The notes under the pieces: generated by a model
What the model was told of the DNA's origin: nothing
The model's input: the letters and a program-made list of their open reading frames with translations, nothing else
The model's database searches: none
Shown here: positions 22,705-35,443 of the stretch, piece after piece
Position numbering within the stretch: position 1 is the first letter of the stretch
How the letters are laid out: the number at the start of each line of letters is the position of its first letter
Position numbers and translations under genes: made by a program
NCBI GenBank assembly: GCA_029948255.1
Contig: JALIZF010001496.1
Location: 294,001-358,000 of the forward strand
Source of the DNA: Telmatactis stephensoni
Lineage: Eukaryota; Cnidaria; Anthozoa; Actiniaria; Isophelliidae
Reading direction: 5' to 3'
Length of the DNA: 64,000 bases

Positions 22705-25700
22705 GTAAGTATCGCATCGAACACTACCAAAACCAACGCTAATTTCACCTTTTTCTCCTGGTGAAAGCTCAGTTGAAATTTTCGTGAATCGAGTGGGAAT
22801 TCCTCGTAGCGTGGATTCTGTATTGAAGAAGACATAACTTGTAAGACTCAGCTGTCAGACATGAATTTTATTATCATATTATTCAAATATGTTTGTATAT
22901 AGGTATTTTCTTTTGAGATTTTTTGTGCTAAAAAGCTAAAACGAAAGATGAAACCCGTTTTCCAAATATACCACATGAATGACTGTACACATTTCTTCCA
23001 AAGCTGTATAATGCATTCAGCAGACACAAGTAATGATTTATTCGATGCAATACTAGAAGTGTTTGCCTTCAAATTGAGGATATTTATGTGAAGGATTTTA
23101 CGAAATTCCCCAATTTTTCTGATGAATATTTTCAATGTATTTTCTGCCGTTTCAGATTTGGTGAAATTCCGTAGTGAATGCCTCTCCGCTCATAATTTCT
23201 ACCGTTCATTACACGCCACCACACCTCTGATTTGGTCAACTCGGCTCGCTGATGGAGCTCAGAAATGGGCTGAAGAGCTGGCATCGGCTGATTCTCTCTG
23301 CTACAGTCACGAGCGAGGCTTAGGGGAGAACATTGCTTGTCTATGGGGCTCAGATGTTACTGGAAATAAAGTAACTCAAATATGGTACGAAGAAGCACAA
23401 CATTTTGATTACTCTGTGCCTAGGGTTACGCCTATCACTCGCCCTTTCTGTCAAGTCATATGGGAAGCCACTCGTGAGCTCGGAGCTGGCAAAGCAGCCA
23501 CTAAAAATGGCAAACAAATTGTCGTAGCTCGCTATAATCCTCCAGCTACCAGGAGAAATGTCGAGAAAAATGTAAGACAGGCAAGATTGGAGCGGGTCGA
23601 TGGATCGTCTGCTTTGGTCCTTGGGGAATCACTAGGTGAGCAAATAAACTAGTAACTGAATGTACTTTACTCATTGAGCTTCGATGCACTTCCTTGTGAT
23701 GTTAAGAACGGCTGCAGATTTTTTGTTTCTTTTCTTTGGCCGTTCGCCCTGTGAAAATCCGATACTATATTTCCACAACAATGGAACAGTACAATTTTGA
23801 TGATTTATTTATTTAAAAAAATGTTCCTCGACAGTGCAATTTAATGAAAGTCTTTGTGAATTAGAATAATTTAGGCTGTCTAGTACTCTTTGATAATCTC
23901 TAATACAAATCTTGTGCTTTCTTATCCTTTATTATTTTTAACTCTATTTGCATCAGAATTCGCGAACAGGTTCATTGAGTAATTCGTTGAAAAGATAATT
24001 TTTGAACCTTTGTATGATTGAAATTTGTCAGGATTTTTATAAATGACACTTTAATGTATTATAATATATACCAAACATATATCACTGATCTAAGGAAACT
24101 AAATCAAATGTAATTTAGCATTTATAATTTTGAGCTAACTACAATATTTTTCATCCTATTGTTAATTGTTTATATTCGTTTGAAGAAAATCTTTATTCAT
24201 GACCTCGTTTCTTTGACAAAAAGAAATCATTTCCGACTTGAATTTAGAAGAATTTACCAATTATACACAATTATACTCAATGTTCTCTCAGGAAAAACTT
24301 TCGAACGTTTCGATCAAGTATTCGAAATGTATAGAAAACCATTCAAGTGTCGATCAAAAATTCTAAAAGTGAAAAAAGCCATTTAACAGTTTTAATCGAA
24401 AATTTCTAAATGTCAAAAAAGCCATTCAAGTTTCGATGAAATATTCTTTGTATTGTAACTAGTTTTACCTTAAAGTGCATTTAAAAATCGATGATAGTGA
24501 CCTGTTGCTGGACCAAGATGATATAGACATGTGTGGTTTCCTTTGGCACCTTTCCTACTTTGCGGCTTAGAAATCCCCTCGGCTTTCAATTTGCCAAATC
24601 GCGAAAGGCCAAAGTTTCTGGTAAAATTTTGGTTAAAAACACCAGCTGGGTGTAATATGATACCTCTGGGTCTCTCAAATCTCGACCTGAAAACCCTCCC
24701 AAAACAACTCTTTCTTTTAGGTCCATAGGTTATCTTAGGAAACCAAGTCGATTAAGCTCAGCGATTTACAAACGCCCACTGACAGTCAAAACCGTTTCTG
24801 CTTTGAAATCGTATTTTATAGACCAAAACACGTTCACCAGTATTTGACTTCCGTAAATTATGATAATTATCGAGTTGTCTGAGCAATAATATAGTATGTC
24901 CATACTATTTGAATTTTTAATGCTCCCGGGTATTTATAACTTGTCAATAAATCTCATTTTACTGATGTTTTTGATGAGTAGAAAACCACGAAGAATAAAG
25001 TGCTCAAAACATTAATCATTTTACCTGAGACAAGGTGTTTCAAAACTCGTGATATTTCTACCGTTTTCGCTTACGCTTTTCTTGTCGAGAGCCATCGAGA
25101 AAATGCTTTAATTATTTTTCTCTCTGAATATATTATTGTTCTAAGCCGAGTCGTTTTCAAACGGCCTAATCCTCATCGCGAACAACTGACGCTTAAAACA
25201 ATTGACAGCAAAGAATTTGTGTGAACTCGGTTCTCAAGCTGCTAAAATCGTTTATTTTTGAAGCTCTTTATACGAGAGCATCAAATGACAACGAAAAGTG
25301 TGTGCAGCGCCCCTTGTACAGAAATTCTTATTATCTAGGCAGAGAACAGTCTAGAATATGAGGACATATGAAATAAAGACGTATCATTGTCAGTTGTAAG
25401 TGTTACTATATATATATATATATATAAAATATTTGAGATATAACGCGCACGCTGATTGGCTGGCTACCATGTTTATATCAGAGGACTGAGACATGGCTCG
25501 CTCAAAAAACGTCGAAAATATTTTATAAAAGCAATATAAAACGATCGCTTATGTCTCTGTACTGTGATATAAACACTCTGCAAGATGTAGAGCACTCGAA
25601 AAGCAAGAGAAACACTCGGCTACGCCTCGTGTTCCTAAGCTTGCTTTTCTCTTGCTCTACATCTTCCATCATGTTTATATCACAGAACAGAGACATGCGC

Positions 25701-28700
25701 GCGCGTTTTATATTCCTTAAGTACGTATTATTGAAATGTTCGTATTGTAGAGGGTAATTTTATTATAGAAGTGTCCGTATTATAGAGGTATTTTTATTGT
25801 AGAGGTATGCGTATTATAGAGGTAGTAGAGCGTTTTATCGAGGTGTCCGCATTATTGAGGTGTTCGTAATATAGAAGTGTGCGTATTATAGAGGTGTCTG
25901 TATTATAGAGGTGTCTCTATTGTAGAGGTGTCTGTATTATAGAGGTGTCTGTATTATAGAGGTGTCTGTATTATAGAGGTGTCTGTATTATAAAAGTATT
26001 CGTATTATAGAGGTGTTCGTATTATAGAGGTATGTTTATTATAGAGTTGTTCGTATTATAGAGGTGTCTGTATTATAGAGGTGTCTGTATTATAGAGGTG
26101 TCTGTATTATAGAGGTGTCCGTATTATAGAGGTATCTTTATTATAGAGGTGTCTGTATTATAGAGGTGTCTGTATTATAGAGGTGTCTGTATTATAGAGG
26201 TGTCCGTATTATAGAGGTATCTTTATTGTAGAAGTATCCGTATTATGGGTACAGAATCAATTGTACTCGATTTTCAAACCCAGATTAGAAAGAGGAAATC
26301 TCCACTAGATAAACACTTCTAAATATAAACTAAAGCGCTAACATCCTGCGGCGCAAGGCGACACAAAGTCTTGTTTGTTAACTCCAAAACGTGGCTCATA
26401 ACATTACAACAATACTAGAACCGCGCTAATTCGAACGCGGTTTACTCGAAAACCTCCCTATCTCGAACACAAACCCATTTCCCTCGAGTCATTTTTTCAG
26501 TCATAAGTTATTTCGAACCCTCGCAATATCGAACAATATTAAGCTACCCTTGGAGATCGAGTTAGCGAGGCTGTACTGTACTGGTTTTATAAGGAAATGG
26601 AAGTCAAATATACCATATTCTCTGGCCATTAGATTAATTTTGGAACTACAGTAGCTAACTTGAGCTCCCAGGGGAATCTAAATATTGTTCGAGATGTAGA
26701 GGATTTCGATAACCAAAAGTTGATTGACTGAAAAAAACGATTCAAAGGAGATGGGTTTGTGTTCGTGATAGCGAGGTTTTCGAGTCCATGGGGTTTGAGT
26801 TAGTGGGGTTATGCCATTACATTGATGAGGGGATCATTATAAAACAAGTTAGTTGATTTAGAAATACTCTCTTAAATACTGACGCCGATATGATACGAAA
26901 AGGTCTATAATAGATACACTGAGATACAGATAACGTAGTGTTCGTATTATAGGGGTTTCCGTTGTGTAAAAGTTTTGTCATATGAAGGTGTTCGTATTAT
27001 AGAGGGTTTCATATTATTGAGGTGTGATAATTGTAAAGGCTCGTGTTATATACCTGTTAAGAAAAACGGCTTGAAATCGAAATCTGGATCTGAATCTGAG
27101 ACTAATTAGATGTGAGAATGATTCTTTTATCTTAAATATGCGAAGTATCATCCATTCATACTCTTATCACTTTATATCGTAATTCATTCCAAGTTCGTAC
27201 CAACAATTTCCTTCCTTCTCGCTTAGATTGAGATTCAGACTCAGATTTCAGGTATACACCTATTTCAAAAAGGTTGTCAGAGCTAAAGGCGATAGACAAT
27301 AGGAGATAGGTCATTCAAACTCCAAAGTAATCAAGAAGTTTTAAAAACAGCTTCGTTATTCCGTTCGTTTTGCTCCGAACATTGGATTTGAATGTCTGAT
27401 TGTCTACTTTCTTAATAAAGACAAATAGAAAACCCAACCGTGAATAGTGGAATGACCTATCTCCTATCGCCTATCGCCTTTAGCTCTGACAACCTTTTCT
27501 GAAATAAGTGTATACACTGAATTCATATATTTTTTTGAAATATTTTAAACTGGTAACTGAATTCATATTTCAGGTATGAGAACTGAATCTGAGTCGAAAT
27601 CTGAATCTTGATCTGAATCTGAGACCAAATAGAATTGTGAGAATAATTCTATTATAAAGAATACCTTATTTACACCAAAAACTCTTTAATGTGGCTAACT
27701 TTCAATAGCAACAGTATCTTCTAGCAATCTTTCTTTTCGAAAAAGGTCAACCAAACCTTAGATGTTGATAAAAGTGTATTTCTAGTACAGCTGGTTTGCG
27801 TGCGCGTTTATGCCGCGCGTACCATATAACTAGACAGTTGTTGATTTCACGACGGCTGCCCTATATTGGCCCGCGAGTATTTCATTAAGACCTAACCACT
27901 TTTTAACCTCGATGTAACCGCATCTTTAACCATTATTTAAATCTTGTCAGTTATAAGTAATAAATTGCTTTTTTTGTTGTCGGATAAAAAACCTGGAAGC
28001 AATAATTGGTGATGTAGTTATTAGTAGATATAGTTTGAGGTTTTTTTATTACACGAAAAACTGTCTGGTTAGCTGTTGAGACTGACGCCACAAAACTCGC
28101 ACTTTTTCTCTCTTTTTGATTTTATCTGTGGTTTTATTTTCAAAGAACCACGTCTGATATAATGTTATTTTCAAATTCAGCTATACAACTGTGGTCGTAT
28201 TAGGGGGTCTAAGGTGCTAAGGTGCCCCTCGCGATGAGTTGTGTTTTCGCTTTCCTTGGTCATATTAGAAAGGCTTGAATAATGATTGAACTTTCACTAG
28301 TGGTCGGATTAGAGAGGTGTGTCGAAATACCACTCACTCTTGGTCGGTTTAGAAGGGCACAAAAATACTTCCCTTTGTGGCATGGTCGGATTAGAGAGGT
28401 GTGAATAATGATTTGACTTTTACTACATGGTCGGCTTAGAGAAGTTCAAATTCTCTGAGCTGCATGTGAACCCCGTTACAAACAAACGCATTTGTTACGG
28501 AGTTTTCAAACCATTTAATGTTTAATGTAAATGTATTTCATTAGAAACTTGTTATGACCATAACAATCGCTAAACTCATCAGGTAACGATCCGTTGGCCT
28601 CACGCTGGCCCTCAATACCTTTGGGGCACCCCAGAGATGCAAGAAAGATGCCGCTGGCCAGCAGGCATCGATTTTACTCAATTTTATTTATTTAGCCACA

Positions 28701-31700
28701 TTTTTAACAACTTTTTTTTCAATTTCTTAGTACTTGTCTATTCAGTGAAGTTTCATTCACACCCTCAATACCTTTGGGGCACCCCAGAGATGCAAGAAAG
28801 ATGCCGCTGGCCAGCAGGCATCGATTTTACTCAATTTTATTTATTTAGCCACATTTTTAACAACTTTTTTTTCAATTTCTTAGTACTTGTCTATTCAGTG
28901 AAGTTTCATTCACACCCTCAATACCTTTGGGGCACCCCAGAGATGCAAGAAAGATGCCGCTGGCCAGCAGGCATCGATTTTACTCAATTTTATTTATTTA
29001 GCCACAACAACTTTTTTTTCAATTTCTTAGTACTTACTTGTCTATTCAGTGAAGTTTCATTCACACCGCTTTACGGAAGCAAAACAACCTATAAAGTAAT
29101 ACCGATAATTGTAATGTGGGTGTATTAAGAACCAAAAAGCTTTACGGTATCTTTTCTAAAAGACTTGTTTTTCACTTTGTGGCTCGTCGAAAATCGAATT
29201 TGCGTGAAAGTCATTTTTCATTAAAAGGTACACTGATTTTAATCAGCTCGTGCAATTGATAGCAGACAAGAAACGAAAACATGCAACTTATTTCCGAGTG
29301 TCCAGTGGTTCTGAGTTCCGGCAAGTTCTTGTCTGAAATTCGGTTTTTTGCCGAGTTCTTTGCTTTTGTATGAATGAACAAGCATCATTTCCTGACTTCC
29401 TTTGTCGTCTTATTTCTATTGTTTTTGTGCCTTTGGACTATTACACTCTATCATTTCTTTAGAGATACCGCTCACCTAATAACCTCAAAGATCACCGTTA
29501 AATTACCTTTTATTTCAGTTATATAGACATGTTAAAGGAGCGGACATTAGAATTGCTTTGCCTCATTCGTCAAGCCGAAATCGATTTCACAAAGAACTAG
29601 CTAGTATTTCTTTTTTGGGGGAAAAGGCGAAAGTTGCTTTTCGCTAATGTGTGGCCGGGGAAAGTTGTTTCTAATCTGCCGTGTAATACTGGCACCTAGG
29701 GCAATACCTTTTTTTCTCTCTGTCGCCCGAGGTTTCGCTTGGCCAGTATAGAAAGAACTATCCTAAACAATGAAAAGCACCTTTCGGTTCTGTCACCAAA
29801 CGAAACGCCACAGGCTTAAACTGGAACGATCTCGCCGGGAATCATCAGTAAATATATATAAAACCTTTTAACATTAAAATGTAAACACTCTTAAATTTCA
29901 GGTCTTCGTAAATTCCAAGAAGAATGTCTATTCGCACACAACGAATTTCGTGTCCTTCACGGCGCTCCGCCTCTTCACTGGTCCCCCTCATTAGCGTGGG
30001 CCGCGCAGCAATGGGCCGAGGAGCTAGCGCGCATGGGCGAACTAAAACATAACAGCGATGAGATGATTGGTGAAAACTTGGCGGGAATGATTGGTGATGA
30101 GTTGACTGGTAAAGAATGTACAGATATGTGGTATGATGAAGTCGGTGACTATGACTACGAGAATCCTGGCTACACTGAGGACACTTCCAACTTTACACAG
30201 GTAAATGTCTATGTCTGTGCTAGGCTGTCTTTCTCCCCCCCCCCCCCCCCCGGGGGTCTTTCTATGTAGTAATCTGTGTAAAAGGGCTGTCTATACATTG
30301 TCTGTATGTCTGTCTATATGTGTTGGTCTGTCTATATGTGTTGCAGTCTGTCTATACGTTGGTCTGTCTATATGTTGGGCTGTCTATATGTTGGTCTGTC
30401 TATATGTTGGGCTGTCTATATGTGTTGGTCTGTCTATATGTTGGGCTGTCTATATGTTGGGCTGTCTATATGTGTTGGTCTCTCTATACGTTGGTTTGTC
30501 TATACGTAGGTCTGTCTATGTTGGTCTGCCTACTGATGTGTTGTTCTGTCCCTATGTTGGTCTATCTATGGTCTGTCTATATGCTGGTCTGTATAATAAG
30601 GGTACGTCTTTGTGTTGGTCTGTCTATTTTCTGGTCGGTCCGTTTGTGAAAGGGTTCGTCTTTGTGTTGGTTTGTCTCGTGCTGGTTTGTCAGTCTACAC
30701 CGGTCCATCTGTGTAGAGGGTCAGTCATTGTTGGTCTGTCTGTGTTCTGGTCGGTCTGTCTTTGAAAGGGTCTGTCTTTGTGTTGGTCTGTCTATGTGTT
30801 GGTCTGTTTGTGTTCTGGTCGGTCTGTCTTTGAAAGGGTCTGTCTTTGTGTTGGTCTGTCTATGTGTTGGTCTGTCTGTCTATTGTGTATTCTAAAAATG
30901 GAAATAAAATGATTGATTGATTGATTGAAAGGATCAGTTGTCTATAAAGGGTCTGTTTGGCTGTCTATTTAATTCGTCTGTCTGTCTGTCTTTGCCAATT
31001 TTATATGTGGCTCATGTGCCTATTTACCATTCTCTTCCTCAGTATTCCCTACTTATCTGCCCGTCATCGATCCTCCTATTTTCCCTTATTTTCTCATCTT
31101 TCCCTTTTTATCAGTATGACTGAAATATTTCCTGTTTTAAATGAATTACCTGCTAAAAAACTTCATATTTATTTACTAAATCCTGCTAATTCTTTTTTCT
31201 TTATATTCATTATCTATCTTAACATAAGCAGCTTTATTTGATTGAACAAAGTCCGAAAATCCCCAAAACATTGACTCCAACCACGAGTTCCAACTTATCG
31301 TACATATGATCACAGTACTTCGGTAATATTCATTTAAAGTGGTTTATTTATAGTGAAAGCACGTGGGCGATAATATCAGGAATCACGCTGCGCGATAAAC
31401 TGTGCGCATTTTAAAGGTTAAACCTATCGCTTCTTGTCGTACGATCACTCGCGATAACTTGTTGTTGTCAGTAACACAAAGAACTTATCGAGCGACACCT
31501 CCCATTTGACGACCTTTTACCTCAACGAAGCGCGCCCATATCTGTCGTGCTCAAACTCTACATTCTGCTAAGTCATCGACTTTGGAGGATTTCTTCGGAG
31601 TAATTCTGGATCTTAGAAGGGTTTTTTCGGACTGCGTTTGAGGTTTGTTTGTGCTACCCCTCGTGAGGGCTGTTCAGTGTTTTTGGTCTCCATATGTAGT

Positions 31701-34700
31701 CGTGAGTAACTGAAGACAGGTGACAGAATGACCCGAGTGGTTGTTTTCATGTGGTGTTCACTCTGTGTAGATTTCCTCAATGAACACTGAATCGCCATTC
31801 GCTTTTGTGAAATATATTACCGAATCAGTGGTATTTTATGATTATATGGATTTCAAAAATCCTTTTGTCTATGTTATTTGATTATGTAGTAACTAGAAAG
31901 AGGAAGGAATTGGTTATATCTTTCAATTCATGTCATGGTTTATGGTTGTGTTATTATGCTTAAGTCATATTGAGTGAAGATTTTTTGCTCTGTTGGAACC
32001 TTAATTGATATTGGATTTGCATTGTTTTTTTGGAGGGCACGTCTAGTCGATTATTCGCCCTTTGTTAAGTTCGATTCGTGTATTTTCTATAAATGTATTT
32101 CCAGGAAAAAGGGAGAAATTACAAGAATTTTTTTTAGGGATTTAGTTTTATATGATTTGAAAATTTCGATCGGAAGCCATTTTAGTGTAACCTCAATTTC
32201 ATTGTTTCACGAGACAATTTGTTGTAATTTTTTCTCTTGAAACATTATTTTTCTGTTTTAGCTTAAAAGCCTTTTTATTATATTGCCCGCTTAGAAAACC
32301 AGATGCCGTAAATGAGAATTCAATCAAAGTATTCATTGCTAAAAGTACTTTTTATTTTAACCATGACGGAAGCCATTGATATGTTAGCTTTAGACACGTT
32401 AGAATACATGATCCATTTTTAGCAATGATGCAATTAAGTATAGATCGTTTTTTCGAGAACCTTTTTAGTGTCATTTCCAGATCTCATGATCAAAACTGTT
32501 GATATCATTAGTGTCATGTCTGGAATGCATGATCAAAATCGTTGATTTCGAAATTGATACATTTCATTCCAGGAACTCATGATCAAAGAAGCCGTTTGAA
32601 CCAAAGTTATTTCGGACCCGCACTACGCATTTAATTACAGTACTAGATAATTCCTTAATAAGTTAATGATCTTTTATTCCCTCAGGTTGTGTGGATCGGT
32701 AGTGAATTATTCGGTGTTGGACGTGCGACCTATGGTGATCTATGCGTCGTGGTTGCCTTTTACGAACCGCCTGGAAATATGGAAGGTTTATTTCATGAGA
32801 ATGTCAACAGATCGGGTACAAGGGTGAAATCCTACAGACTAGTGAAGGAAACTAAGACTTTTATTCCTCCTTCGCCAGGTAGGTGACTCTTAAGGTTATG
32901 CCTCATGAACTTACTCCTTGCAAATGGTAAAAAGAAGGAAAAGAAAGGAAGAAAAAAGGAGTGAGAAAGAAAAGAAATAGAGAAAGAAAGACTGAAAGAA
33001 ATAAAACAGAAAAACGAAAGGAAGGAACGAAAACGAGGTTAAAAAAGAAGTAAAAGATAGAAAGAATTAATGAAAGAGAGAAAGAGAACGAAAGAAAGAT
33101 AGAAAGAGAGAGGAAAGAAATGGTTAGAATTACAAAGATGATATAGTAAGAATGTAAAAACATAATGAAAATATAGGAGTATAAGCAAATTTAACTGTAA
33201 CTGATAGCAATTTACGTAATGTGTTGAAACGTGGAAAAACTGTCAAAATAGAGTCATACCTTTTATAGCAAAAAGTGTTGAAAAGCCAGACGTCTGAACG
33301 CATGGAGTTTTAAATTCAATCTCTTTCATGTCTTTCATGACAAAGCCCTCACATCTGAATATAGCCACGATTGCTTACTGATTAACCAGCTGTCCACTCG
33401 TCTAATTGTCTAGCATCATAACTTTACTGATTGATTTAAGATTTATTAGAAATTTATCTAAATGTGTTTGGTTTGGGCTCAAAGCATTGTTCTTCAAGCA
33501 AGCACGTACGTAAAATTCCCGTTAAACCCGAAACCTCGCTATGTCGAACAAAATTTCTCTGGATCAGTTTATAATTGAACCTACCCTTTATTTTATTATT
33601 AAGATTTATTAGAAATTTATCTTAATGTGTTTGGTTTGGGCTCAAAGCATTGTTCTTCAAGCAAGCACGTACGTAAAATCGCCGTTAACCCGAACCCTCG
33701 CTATGTCGAACAAAATTTCTCTGGATCGGTTTATAATTGAACCTACCCTTTTTCCTGGATCGGTTTATTATATGGAACTCCGTTATCCCGATACTTCGCT
33801 ATTTCGAACAAAATTTCCCTGGATCGGTTTATAATTGAACCTTCGCTTTTTCCTGGATCGGTTTATTATTTAAAACTTCGTTATCTCGAACCCTCGCTAT
33901 ATCGAACAACATTTCTCTGGATTGGTTTATAATTGAACCTTCGTTATGTCGAACATAGTACAACCCCCCCCCCCCCCCGGTCTTGCATGGTTCTATCCTA
34001 TCTGTTTCCTTGAATGCTACAATCTTAAACTCCGTTATTCCGAACCTTCGTTTTGTCAATTAATGCTGTCAATTCCTATCCGGTTATCCTGGACCGAACA
34101 CAATCCTGTCCGTGACACCGGAAGTAACAAACAATTGTTTTTTTGCAGGTCTTGACTGGTTTCGCGTGGAGTGTCTAGTTGCGCACAACTACTTCCGTGC
34201 ACGGCACGGCGCCACTCCCCTTGTTATAGCTCATGGGTTAAATGAGGAAGCGCAGTACTGGGCCGAGCGTTTACTGGTTACCGGGGCAACGGAGGATCTT
34301 CAAGAGTCGAGAATAGGAATCAACGTAGCAGTGATTGAGGGACATCATGTCAGTGGTCTAAAGGTCTGTCTGTCCTTTCTGTCCGCCATTTTGAATTGAC
34401 CGTATTGCATTTTGGGAGATGACTCACTTAAACAACACCGAACAAAATAGGTCAAAATAAGAACAAACCCTGACAATCAGACGTAAAAGCTTTCATGGTT
34501 TGTCAGTACTTCTTTTGTTTGGTATTATCTAAATAAGTGAACAGTTCCACAGTGCATTTCTGTCGATTCGAGATGGCAGACTAGTGGTGTAGTCAATATC
34601 TTTCAGGCTGTCTGTTTGTCTGTAAAACTAACAGCCTATCTGTCTCTCTTAGTCTTTTTCTCTTCAATAATCTAAAACCCAGGGCCCGATTGTTGGAAAG

Positions 34701-35401
34701 GTGTTCATTGTTTATCAAGGGTTAATTTAAGGTGAATATTTTTCTTAAGATTTAATTCTTGGTTAGCGCTGACCGCCTTTCGAACAACTGAGCCCGTTTC
34801 CGGGGGGAGCGTTTTTCGTTTTCCCATTATATAAAGCTTACTTTCCATTCCATTATCAGGTCACTGAACTATGGTACCAAGAAGGTACAGACTACGACTA
34901 CAACAGCCCTGGCTTCAACCTTCCCACACGTAGTTTCACACAGATGATTTGGTTGACCAGCCGCAAGCTTGGTGTCGGTAAAGCATCAAATGACAATGGC
35001 CAGATTGTTGTAGTAGCGCGATACGAGCCAGTGGGGAACATCGATGGTTTGTTTGTACAGAACGTCCGACGACGCGGACACGAGAGAAACAGTATCGAAC
35101 CTCCGATCTTCGAAAGTGATGTGAAGTATAGAATAAGGGTTGAAGGAAGGCGAAGCTTGAGAATGAGTTGGGAAATTGAAGGTAAGTGGAAGAGAAGGTT
35201 AAAAGATGAAACTTAGTAGCTTCGTTCCAATTGCACTAGAATACTCAGCCCAGAGCTTGGAAACAAGGCTGGAAATTGGCTTGTTTATACGAATACAATG
35301 GGAATGTTTGGTTAACTGAGCTGCACGTTCCCTTTCCTTTCCTCTTCTCTCCTCTCCTTTCCTCTCTCTCCTTTCCATTCATTTCTTTTCTTTCTTTTCT
35401 T

Positions 35402-35443
<42 letters not shown>

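Noticed and set aside
30205..30895. Cys/Val/Trp-rich frames resembling a membrane protein
   Set aside because: They are translations of a 16-bp tandem repeat in intron 3, present in several phases at once.
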